Positions 1 through 5,047 of a stretch of 5,047 nt of DNA are shown piece after piece (the first letter of the stretch is position 1; each line of letters starts with the position of its first letter). This DNA is from Candidatus Zixiibacteriota bacterium (GTDB lineage Bacteria; Zixibacteria; MSB-5A5; JAABVY01; JAHJOQ01), in contig DAOVLC010000156.1 of NCBI GenBank assembly GCA_030631455.1, positions 1 to 5,047 on the forward strand. The letters are read 5' to 3'. The notes under the pieces were generated by a model. The model ran no database searches. It was not told the DNA's origin and saw only the letters and a program-made list of their open reading frames with translations. A program made the position numbers and the translations under genes.

Positions 1-1123
1 GATACACCCGTCGAACAATCGGGTCGTCCAGTTCGGACTTCACGAGGATGTTGATCTTCCTCGTGTGAAGTGCGGTACGGTACAACTTGTGGTATCCCAG
101 GCTGTAAGTGGTCTGCTTTGCCGACAGAATATCTTCCGGTTCAGGATACTTGTCGGCAATTGCGAGGAACTCGTCGTTGCCAACACCTTCTCTGCAGGCT
201 GACACGACAATTATCGATCCACCATCTTTCACGATCGAACGTGAGTTCTCGAACGACTTCTGGAGTTGGTAGAGGTTCCGGTCAAGGGGATGATAATTCA
301 CTGCAACGACGATATCGTATTTCTCGCGAACAGGCAGCACGTATACACCCCGCGCACATTGAACCGCCATGTCGAAGCTATTCCACAGATCGCCGGTAAA
401 AACACCGATCACATTCTGCCGCGAGTCATTCACGAACTGAATCGAGTATACCTTGCCGCAATCGATCTTGCTAACTGCCTCTCGTATCGACTCGGCTACG
501 GGATTTCTATCGAGCTTCGCCGGCTGACACTCCGTATCGACGGCCAGAGCATGGTTTGCCTCGATGGTAGAATAATGCGAAAGACCCGGCAAGAACGACT
601 TCGGCCCGCCTGTAAATCCCGCGAAATAATGAGGCTCAACTGATCCGATAACGATGATCTCCTCAGCCCACGTCACCAACTTGTGAATCAAGATTTTCGA
701 CCCGTTTTTCCACTCACCGAACGTGTCGAACTGAGATCTGTCGTATGCATCGGAATGGACGATTTTCGAATGAGATTTGGCGAAATCTTCGCCGAGTATG
801 CGTTCGATCTCTTCATCAGTCGGCTTCCTGTGCAATCCCGTCGCGATCACGACTCGCAGATCCGGAATGTGCTTTAGGTATGGTTGCAGGGTGTCGAATG
901 CCAGACTCGATGGTGTCGAGCGGTACGAATCGTTTGCAACCACCAGCACTCGGGATGCATCGCCGATGAATCGCTCGAAGGCATCTTTGGCGAGAGCCTG
1001 CCGGATGTGCAGGCACACGTCGTTCATGTAAGTCTGGTCGCTCAACTCGACGATACCTCCAAAGTTTCGATCGGGCACAGTGACATCAATGCTTGCCTCA
1101 CCGTATGGAATGCGCGCAGTCAT
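1..1123 (-). CDS. LarA-family nickel-pincer (NPN) dependent racemase/epimerase, N-terminal 374 residues; 3' end outside window
   Basis: LarA-family enzymes use a nickel-pincer nucleotide bound to a lysine to racemise or epimerise 2-hydroxy acids by hydride transfer; lactate racemase is the type member. The open frame runs from ATG 1123-1121 without a stop to the window edge. Visible signatures are NDSYRS (64-69) with Asp65 and Arg68, ATGLHRKPTDEE (94-105) with His98, and EPHYFAGFTGGPK (163-175) with His165 and Lys175. These are followed by His191, and by NLYQLQK (283-289) with Gln286 and Lys289. The spacing H165-K175-H191-K289 equals that of the His174, Lys184, His200 and Lys298 of lactate racemase, so the cofactor site looks intact. 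The first motif differs from the more usual D-x-TRP form (Tyr67, Ser69), so substrate may differ; lactate, malate and sugar acids are known in the family. A GAGG/TAGG purine run over the ndk stop could serve as ribosome-binding site. About 50 C-terminal residues are expected beyond the edge. The larB, larC and larE genes needed to make the cofactor are not in the window. Confidence 0.9.
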   Translation of the reverse strand, partial: MTARIPYGEASIDVTVPDRNFGGIVELSDQTYMNDVCLHIRQALAKDAFERFIGDASRVLVVANDSYRSTPSSLAFDTLQPYLKHIPDLRVVIATGLHRKPTDEEIERILGEDFAKSHSKIVHSDAYDRSQFDTFGEWKNGSKILIHKLVTWAEEIIVIGSVEPHYFAGFTGGPKSFLPGLSHYSTIEANHALAVDTECQPAKLDRNPVAESIREAVSKIDCGKVYSIQFVNDSRQNVIGVFTGDLWNSFDMAVQCARGVYVLPVREKYDIVVAVNYHPLDRNLYQLQKSFENSRSIVKDGGSIIVVSACREGVGNDEFLAIADKYPEPEDILSAKQTTYSLGYHKLYRTALHTRKINILVKSELDDPIVRRVY

Positions 1124-1132
1124 TAAACAAAC

Positions 1133-1558
1133 CTACCTCGATCCAGACTCATCCTGTGTTCCCGGAAAGAAAAACTCGATCTCCGTCGCAGCAGTCTCCA
1201 CTGCATCAGATGCATGCACCGAGTTACGTTGGACATCGTGCCCGAAATCATGGCGGATAGTCCCACAGGGTGCTTTCGCCGGGTCTGTTGTGCCAACCAA
1301 AGCCCGCAGGTCTGATATCGCGTTCTCCTTCTCAAGCACAACCGCAATTGCCGGACCAGATGACATGAATTCAATGAGACCATCGAGGAACGGTTTACCC
1401 TCGTGGACTGCGTAGAACTTACGAGCTCTCTCAGAACTCAGCCGTACGAGCCTCATCTCCACAATCCTGAAGCGAGCGAGTTCGACCCTCTGTAGTATCT
1501 GGCCGATCAGATTTCGCTCAGCGGCATCGGGCTTTACGATCAATAGTGTCCTTTCCAT
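1133..1558 (-). CDS. ndk: Nucleoside diphosphate kinase
   Basis: Ndk transfers the gamma phosphate between nucleoside triphosphates and diphosphates through a phosphohistidine, balancing ATP, GTP and the other NTPs in the cytoplasm. The protein is 141 residues, normal for the family. All the active-site residues I know can be placed at the expected spacing: Lys9 (VKPDA), Tyr49, Phe57, Arg85, Thr91, Arg102 (GTIRHDF), Asn112 and the catalytic His115 in NSVHASD. EFMSSGP at 63-69 is another family signature. The last ten residues (PGTQDESGSR) are a short polar end. It follows korC after 44 bases and its TAG (1135-1133) is only nine bases from the next start, so it belongs to the same transcription unit. 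Placement behind sucD and kor fits nucleotide exchange with succinyl-CoA synthetase, which may produce GTP; this is inference. Confidence 0.97.
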   Translation of the reverse strand: MERTLLIVKPDAAERNLIGQILQRVELARFRIVEMRLVRLSSERARKFYAVHEGKPFLDGLIEFMSSGPAIAVVLEKENAISDLRALVGTTDPAKAPCGTIRHDFGHDVQRNSVHASDAVETAATEIEFFFPGTQDESGSR

Positions 1559-1567
1559 CTGTGGATT

Positions 1568-1573
1568 TCCTTT
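1568..1573 (-). promoter_or_regulatory. Shine-Dalgarno of ndk (AAAGGA)
   Basis: AAAGGA, part of a longer purine run (1580-1566), lies nine bases before the ATG at 1558-1556. It fixes the ndk start there. An in-frame upstream start at 1606 would add 16 residues ahead of the family's normal MERT beginning and is not supported. No convincing hairpin or promoter is visible in the 44-base korC-ndk gap. Confidence 0.75.
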
Positions 1574-1602
1574 CCCCTTTAGAGGAGGCTCGTCAGCAGC
1601 TC

Positions 1603-2178
1603 TCAACGCTGATTCTTTGCCTCCTTGGCTATCTTAAAACCGACCTCCAAAGCCTTCATGTTCTTCTCTTCAGTACCTCTCGGGGCTCGCATTTTCACAA
1701 CTTCAGTGAGAGCGTGTTTGGAGACGATCCCGGTCAATTCGCAAATAGCTCCGAGCGATATCACATTCGCGACCATCGCAATACCGATTTCGCTCTTGGC
1801 AAGCTGCACGAACGGGAAGCCATAACAGTGGGGTGTCGGCGGCTCCGATACCATGCCTGAATCGATAATCAGAGTGCCGTCATCTTTCAGATCGGGGTAG
1901 TACTTGTCACAAGCTTCCTGTGTCAGCGCGAGTAGCAGATCGAGCTTCATTGTCTTAGGATAGAAGATCTCTTCCTTGGAGATGACAACATCCGCTCTCG
2001 ATGCTCCGCCCCTGGCCTCCGGACCGTATGACTGCGACTGCACAGCATTCTTACCGTCGATCGTGCCGATGGCTTCCGCCAGGATTACACCGGCCAGGAT
2101 CAGTCCCTGTCCTCCCGCACCTGAGAGACGGACTTCGAACCTGTCAGGGGCGCCCGGTTGTTTCGCTTTTTGTGTCAT
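1603..2178 (-). CDS. korC: 2-oxoglutarate:ferredoxin oxidoreductase, gamma subunit
   Basis: The gamma subunit is the PorG/KorC-type domain, fused to alpha in some relatives and separate here; it packs on the alpha/beta core and is linked to CoA binding in the wider family. The protein is 191 residues, the usual length. Residues 19-25 carry SGAGGQG and residues 50-61 SYGPEARGGASR, both hallmarks of the family. A hydrophobic strand pattern (LLLALTQEA near 81-89) and the NVISLGAI segment at 138-145 also fit. Residues 1-12 are a polar leader. The gene follows korB with a one-base gap and completes a contiguous D-A-B-C set, so all four subunits can be made in step. Its TGA at 1605-1603 is followed by a 44-base gap, the longest in the cluster. 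The family is certain; the gene letter follows the usual four-subunit naming. Confidence 0.93.
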   Translation of the reverse strand: MTQKAKQPGAPDRFEVRLSGAGGQGLILAGVILAEAIGTIDGKNAVQSQSYGPEARGGASRADVVISKEEIFYPKTMKLDLLLALTQEACDKYYPDLKDDGTLIIDSGMVSEPPTPHCYGFPFVQLAKSEIGIAMVANVISLGAICELTGIVSKHALTEVVKMRAPRGTEEKNMKALEVGFKIAKEAKNQR

Positions 2179-2179
2179 C

Positions 2180-3040
2180 TTAGGACCTCTCTCTCGACGC
2201 GTTAGCAAGTTCACGGATCAGCCTGTCGTACCGATGACAATACTCCTCTTTGTCCACATCGTGAAGGACACCGGTAATGAATTTGTCTTCGAGTTTCTCA
2301 GGTGGCAGTTTCCTTGCTGCCTCAATCGGCATCGCATGTTTTTTCTGCCACTGGAGCATCTTGACCGGATCACCTTCGCGATTCAGCCGACCATAGTATG
2401 TGTGGCAGTTGGATATGATCTCAACAAGAGAGAAACCCTTCTTCTCGAGTCCGCCCTTGATCATTTTGTCCAACTGGTTAACGTGGTAAACTGTGGACCG
2501 TGCAACATAAGCCGCTCCCGCTGCAATAGCCAAACTCGTCGGATCGAAGGGCTGTTCGAGATTGCCGTACGGAGCGGTCGTGCCTCTGCTGCCAGTCGGG
2601 GTGGTCGGAGAAAACTGACCGCCTGTCATACCATATATCCAGTTGTTAGCCAGGATTACAGTGATATCGATGTTCCTTCGACAAGCATGGATAAAGTGAT
2701 TACCACCAATCGCAAGGCAGTCGCCATCGCCGGTGACGACAATCACCTTCAGCTTCGGCTTCGCGACTTTGATACCAGTGGCAAATGCAATGGCCCGCCC
2801 GTGTGTAGTATGCAGCGTATTGAAGTCGATGTAAACCGGAAGGCGTGACGAGCAGCCAATGCCGGAGCAGACAACGATGTCGTTTTTGGACATCTGCAAA
2901 GAATCTATCGAGCGGATCAGTGATCCGAGAATCACGCCGAGACCGCAGCCCGAGCACCAGACATGAGGGAACTTCTTTTTTGGCCGGAGGTAGTGGTGAA
3001 CTACATCAGACTTCTGAGCCATATCAGATTTCTGAGCCAT
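2180..3040 (-). CDS. korB: 2-oxoglutarate:ferredoxin oxidoreductase, beta (TPP- and [4Fe-4S]-binding) subunit
   Basis: The beta subunit binds thiamine pyrophosphate and the [4Fe-4S] cluster next to it, and so carries the redox chemistry of the complex. The protein is 286 residues. WCSGCG at 28-33 gives Cys29 and Cys32; SGIGCSSR gives Cys63 and NCHTYYGR gives Cys212, the four-Cys spacing expected of the family cluster. The TPP/Mg site is visible as GDGD at 104-107 and NNWIYGMTGGQ at 132-142, followed by SPTTP. The AT-TH-GRA segment (about 78-83) is also typical. The gene overlaps korA by 17 bases and ends one base before korC. The N-terminus is odd: MAQKSD is duplicated, offering starts at 3040 and 3022; the Shine-Dalgarno spacing favours 3040. 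Family assignment is very secure; the choice of 2-oxoglutarate over other 2-oxoacids rests on context. Confidence 0.93.
   Translation of the reverse strand: MAQKSDMAQKSDVVHHYLRPKKKFPHVWCSGCGLGVILGSLIRSIDSLQMSKNDIVVCSGIGCSSRLPVYIDFNTLHTTHGRAIAFATGIKVAKPKLKVIVVTGDGDCLAIGGNHFIHACRRNIDITVILANNWIYGMTGGQFSPTTPTGSRGTTAPYGNLEQPFDPTSLAIAAGAAYVARSTVYHVNQLDKMIKGGLEKKGFSLVEIISNCHTYYGRLNREGDPVKMLQWQKKHAMPIEAARKLPPEKLEDKFITGVLHDVDKEEYCHRYDRLIRELANASRERS
2186..2190 (-). promoter_or_regulatory. Shine-Dalgarno of korC (AGAGG), inside the end of korB
   Basis: AGAGG, within a GA-rich run at the end of korB, lies seven bases before the ATG at 2178-2176. It supports that start over the in-frame ATG at 2214, which would overlap korB by 35 bases and add twelve residues not typical of the family. 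Confidence 0.75.
3005..3040 (-). repeat. 18-base tandem duplication at the korB start (MAQKSD encoded twice)
   Basis: Two adjacent 18-base units (3040-3023 and 3022-3005) are identical except for one synonymous change (AAA against AAG Lys codon). Each begins with ATG and encodes MAQKSD, so KorB begins with the same hexapeptide twice. The korA stop lies in the first unit. The near identity suggests a fairly recent duplication. Confidence 0.95.
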
Positions 3041-4181
3041 GATGCTTTATCTCCTTAATCTTATTGAATATCTGGCCGGGCGAGATGATCTCGCCGTCGT
3101 ATCTCTGAAGCGGTATTATCTCGGTGTGGCGCTGGTCGATATGCTGTTTCATAAGGTTGATGAGTTGCCCTTGATTCAATTCGGCTACGATCAATTGCCT
3201 GACGTTCTTGAGACGTTTTCTTAGACTGTCGGTCGCAAGCGGCCAGATCGCGGTCGGTCGTATCGCACCGACCTTCAGCCGGTGCTCTCGCGCAATAATA
3301 ACTGCCTGCTTGGCAGCGCGCGCGACAATGCCGTACGAGAGTATCGCGACCTTGGGATCGTCCTCCATCCCGTTTGTCTCGAACTCACAGATCGACTCGG
3401 CATGCTTAACGATTTTCTGCTTGAGTTTGTCGAGCATAGCAACTATCTCCGACGGTTCGGCGGTCGGGAAACCGAGTTCATCATGAATCAGGCCGGTGAT
3501 ATTGTATCTGTAACCGTCGCCGAAACTGGCCATCGCCGAAACACCCGTTGCGGTAAGCGCAAAGTGCTTGTACCAGTCGGGCGGCACGGTCGGGCGCTTT
3601 CGCTCGACTATCTCGATCTCGTCAGGATTCGGAATGTCGACCTTCTCACGCATGTGTGCCATCACCTCATCCAGCAAAAGGATCACAGGAGTCCGAAACC
3701 TTTCCGACAGGTTGACGGCCTTGATGGTAAAATGAAGTACCTCTTGAACACTCGATGGTACCAGTGCGATCGCATAGTAATCACCATGCGTGCCATGGCC
3801 TGCCTGCATAGTGTCTGATTGCGATACCTTGGTCGGAAGTCCGGTAGATGGTCCGCCTCTTTGTACATTGACTATAACAGTGGGAGTCTCGGTGATATAC
3901 GCGTAGCCTATGTTTTCCTGCATGAGTGAGAAGCCTGGTCCCGAGGTCGCCGTCATTGATTTGACTCCCGCACAGGAGGCGCCGATGATAGACGCAATCG
4001 AGCCGATCTCATCTTCCATCTGGATGAATCGACCTCCAATTGTCGGCAATCTGCGCGCCATCCCCTCGGCGATTTCCGTAGAGGGGGTGATCGGGTAGCC
4101 GCCGAAAAAGCGAACTCCTGCCATAAGGGCGCCTTCGACGCAAGCCTCATTCCCTTGCAGCAGTTTCACGACTCTTTTCAT
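3024..4181 (-). CDS. korA: 2-oxoglutarate:ferredoxin oxidoreductase, alpha subunit
   Basis: The alpha subunit works with beta to decarboxylate a 2-oxoacid to its acyl-CoA, reducing ferredoxin, or the reverse. The protein is 385 residues, normal for an alpha subunit with the gamma domain encoded separately. Visible family motifs are GYPITPSTE at 28-36 (the conserved Thr32 region near substrate), MEDEIGSI at 55-62 (a Glu expected to activate the TPP pyrimidine ring), TSGPG at 79-83 and QRGGPSTGLPT at 107-117, whose Arg is typical of the 2-oxoacid carboxylate contact. The C-terminal third (about 275-370) matches the transketolase C-terminal-like domain, including AELNQGQL at 333-340. The gene starts 11 bases after korD and its TGA (3026-3024) lies inside the beginning of korB. 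2-Oxoglutarate is inferred from the sucD neighbour; related enzymes for branched-chain 2-oxoacids share these motifs, so specificity is less sure than the family. Confidence 0.93.
   Translation of the reverse strand: MKRVVKLLQGNEACVEGALMAGVRFFGGYPITPSTEIAEGMARRLPTIGGRFIQMEDEIGSIASIIGASCAGVKSMTATSGPGFSLMQENIGYAYITETPTVIVNVQRGGPSTGLPTKVSQSDTMQAGHGTHGDYYAIALVPSSVQEVLHFTIKAVNLSERFRTPVILLLDEVMAHMREKVDIPNPDEIEIVERKRPTVPPDWYKHFALTATGVSAMASFGDGYRYNITGLIHDELGFPTAEPSEIVAMLDKLKQKIVKHAESICEFETNGMEDDPKVAILSYGIVARAAKQAVIIAREHRLKVGAIRPTAIWPLATDSLRKRLKNVRQLIVAELNQGQLINLMKQHIDQRHTEIIPLQRYDGEIISPGQIFNKIKEIKHHGSEI
3051..3056 (-). promoter_or_regulatory. Shine-Dalgarno of korB (AAGGAG), inside the end of korA
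   Basis: AAGGAG is ten bases before the first korB ATG (3040-3038) and 28 bases before the second ATG (3022-3020). The spacing favours the first ATG as the working start. The site lies within korA codons, so korA and korB are probably translationally coupled. Confidence 0.75.
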
Positions 4182-4187
4182 TCGCTG

Positions 4188-4193
4188 CTCCTC
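4188..4193 (-). promoter_or_regulatory. Shine-Dalgarno of korA (GAGGAG), overlapping the korD stop
   Basis: GAGGAG lies six bases before the ATG at 4181-4179. Its first G is the last base of the korD TAG. It fixes the korA start at 4181 rather than at the upstream in-frame start at 4259, which would lie within korD and lacks family similarity. The arrangement suggests translational coupling of korD and korA. Confidence 0.85.
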
Positions 4194-4471
4194 TACTTCT
4201 CGTTTGAGACTATTGCCAGGTCCGGACAGTGCAGCCAGCAAAACGCGCACTGAGTACAACTGTCTGGATGAGCGATTATCGGTTTTCCGTCACGATCCGG
4301 CTCAAAGACCTTCTGCGGGCAAAATGCTATGCAGATGTTACAGGACTTGCACCAGTGATAAAAGATCGTCAACGGTGCCTGAGAGACACCCTTGCTCTCT
4401 TTGTCTGAATCATCCTTGGTCTTCTCTTTATCCAGAGACGGTTCGTCTGTTTTCTGAGAATTGTCTGCCAT
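4193..4471 (-). CDS. korD: 2-oxoglutarate:ferredoxin oxidoreductase, delta (ferredoxin-like, 2x[4Fe-4S]) subunit
   Basis: This 92-residue protein is the electron-transfer subunit of the oxidoreductase encoded by the next three genes, passing electrons between the TPP-enzyme and free ferredoxin in the cytoplasm. It has two complete bacterial ferredoxin motifs, CxxCxxCxxxCP: Cys41, 44, 47, 51 and Cys72, 75, 78, 82, enough for two [4Fe-4S] clusters. Residues 1-30 are a polar, strongly charged leader (nine Asp/Glu, six Lys) without predicted fold, which makes the protein somewhat longer than a minimal delta subunit. The ATG at 4471-4469 has a GGGGAG Shine-Dalgarno at 4484-4479, seven bases upstream, in the short gap after sucD. 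Its stop TAG (4195-4193) runs into the korA ribosome-binding site. A generic 2x[4Fe-4S] ferredoxin is the alternative, but the position before korA favours the subunit role. Confidence 0.9.
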   Translation of the reverse strand: MADNSQKTDEPSLDKEKTKDDSDKESKGVSQAPLTIFYHWCKSCNICIAFCPQKVFEPDRDGKPIIAHPDSCTQCAFCWLHCPDLAIVSNEK

Positions 4472-4489
4472 ATAATTGCTCCCCGCGAC

Positions 4490-5047
4490 CTATCTTCGCT
4501 TCCCTTTACCCCTGCGGGATTTCGCGGTCTTCTTCTTTGGTGTAGTTCGTTTTTCTGTTGTTTTCTTCTTAGTCGCCGCCTTTTTCGTCGACTTCTTCTT
4601 AGTCACCTTTTTCTTCGCAGCCTTCTTCTTAGTTGCCGCTTTTTTCTTGGTAACCTTCTTCTTAGCGACCTTTTTCCCGGTAGCCACCTTCTTTCTGGTC
4701 ACGACTTTTTTCTTTGTTGCTTTCTTCTTCTTTGGGGCAACTTTCTTCTTTGTTGTCTTCTTAGTAGTCTTCTTCACGGTCGCTTTTTTCTTAGCTGCTT
4801 TCTTCTTCGGAGCGGTTTTCTTCTTGGCGGCGGCCTTCTTTGTCGCCTGAGTTTTCTTCTTCGCTTCCCCTGCCTTCAGGAGTACATCCATCGTCAGGAC
4901 AGCTATATGAGCCGGGGTTTCTGCCACCGGTATGCCAGACGCATTGAGCGCTTTGACTTTTTCCTCAGCGGTCCCCGTTCCGCCGGAGATTATCGCACCC
5001 GCATGTCCCATGCGCTTGCCGGGCGGAGCTGTACGACCTGCGATGAA
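4490..5047 (-). CDS. sucD: Succinyl-CoA synthetase (succinate-CoA ligase) alpha subunit, C-terminal part, with a long lysine-rich C-terminal extension; 5' end outside window
   Basis: SucD is the alpha subunit of the TCA-cycle enzyme that interconverts succinyl-CoA and succinate with substrate-level phosphorylation of ADP or GDP; its partner is SucC. The 185 visible residues enter the window in frame. Residues 1-12 carry the family's APPGKR element and residues 14-18 read GHAGA, whose His15 corresponds to the phosphohistidine of the catalytic cycle. SGG and the stretch to about residue 60 (MDVLLKAG) match the normal end of the family. The frame then continues without a stop for about 123 more residues, nearly half lysine, to a TAG at 4492-4490. 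This tail resembles histone H1-like (KKxxx) repeats and is not part of the usual enzyme. No Met codon lies inside the tail, so it is most simply translated as part of SucD. The gene leads directly into korD, 18 bases on. The identity of the core is near certain; the tail's role is unknown. Confidence 0.95.
   Translation of the reverse strand, partial: FIAGRTAPPGKRMGHAGAIISGGTGTAEEKVKALNASGIPVAETPAHIAVLTMDVLLKAGEAKKKTQATKKAAAKKKTAPKKKAAKKKATVKKTTKKTTKKKVAPKKKKATKKKVVTRKKVATGKKVAKKKVTKKKAATKKKAAKKKVTKKKSTKKAATKKKTTEKRTTPKKKTAKSRRGKGKRR
4493..4861 (-). repeat. Lysine-rich low-complexity repeat region encoding the SucD tail (imperfect KKK-x2-3 units)
   Basis: This 369-base stretch encodes 123 residues built from runs of two to four lysines separated by two to four residues, mostly Ala, Thr, Val or Pro. 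I count 59 Lys and 6 Arg against one Glu. The last 15 residues change character (SRRGKGKRR end). One nine-residue unit, AKKKVTKKK, occurs at 4666-4640 and again at 4618-4592. Its two copies differ at six of nine codons, all synonymously, so they are not a fresh DNA duplication. On the plus strand the region is a T/C-rich tract whose open frame reads as a false Phe-rich hydrophobic protein. The composition resembles bacterial H1-like DNA-binding proteins, but no DNA-binding role is shown here. Confidence 0.9.

Noticed and set aside
70..643. Plus-strand frames at 70-399 and 266-643 as candidate small genes
   Set aside because: They overlap each other and lie opposite the larA-like frame, which is open across the whole region with conserved catalytic residues.
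1559..1602. Possible terminator or internal promoter in the korC-ndk gap
   Set aside because: Only short weak complementarities are visible, with no T-run after them and no clear -35/-10 pair; the purine run is explained as the ndk ribosome-binding site.
1976..2848. Long plus-strand open frame of 290 residues antisense to korB and korC
   Set aside because: It has no recognisable motif and lies wholly opposite two genes whose cofactor motifs are intact; it crosses the korB-korC junction, as an accidental open frame would.
3282..3818. Plus-strand open frame of 178 residues antisense to korA
   Set aside because: Its translation shows no domain or motif, while the opposite strand carries the conserved alpha subunit.
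4182..4259. Longer korA start at 4259
   Set aside because: The extra 26 residues overlap the end of korD, show no family similarity, and the GAGGAG at 4193-4188 is ideally placed for the ATG at 4181.
4476..4850. Plus-strand 124-residue frame, very rich in Phe and Val, looking like a membrane protein
   Set aside because: It is the reverse complement of the Lys-codon-rich SucD tail (AAG/AAA read as CTT/TTT); the repeated FF pattern comes from the tail's codons, and it lies opposite a well supported gene.

Overview
The window is one unbroken bacterial gene cluster, with every supported gene on the minus strand. Transcription runs from the right edge to the left: sucD (3' part) > korD > korA > korB > korC > ndk > larA-like gene (5' part). 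Gaps between genes are between -17 and about 44 bases. Five of the six complete or start-containing genes have a clear Shine-Dalgarno sequence 6-10 bases before the chosen ATG; larA has a less certain one. I see no terminator, promoter, RNA gene, mobile element or CRISPR array, so a single operon extending past both edges is the simplest reading.

Right part (4490-5047): the C-terminal part of the succinyl-CoA synthetase alpha subunit, including its phosphohistidine motif, followed by a 123-residue lysine-rich tail that is not part of the normal enzyme. Middle (1603-4471): a four-subunit 2-oxoacid:ferredoxin oxidoreductase (ferredoxin-like delta, alpha, TPP-binding beta, gamma), most likely specific for 2-oxoglutarate because of its neighbour sucD. 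Left (1133-1558): a complete nucleoside diphosphate kinase. Far left (1-1123): the first 374 residues of a LarA-family nickel-pincer racemase/epimerase, with all the cofactor and catalytic residues I know of in place. No stretch over 300 bases is without a gene.

How the genes fit together (inference): KorDABC interconverts 2-oxoglutarate and succinyl-CoA with ferredoxin as electron carrier. SucCD interconverts succinyl-CoA and succinate with formation or use of ATP or GTP. Ndk balances the nucleotide triphosphates. This is a ferredoxin-linked segment of an oxidative or reductive TCA cycle, fitting an anaerobic or microaerophilic organism. The LarA-like protein may feed a 2-hydroxy acid into the same metabolism, but its substrate is unknown.

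The strong Shine-Dalgarno sites, tight gene packing and protein families point to a bacterium. I cannot name the phylum from this window; an uncultured anaerobic lineage is plausible but unproven. The most unusual item is the histone-H1-like lysine tail on SucD. Next are an 18-base tandem duplication at the korB start and the joining of ndk and a larA-like gene to the kor genes.
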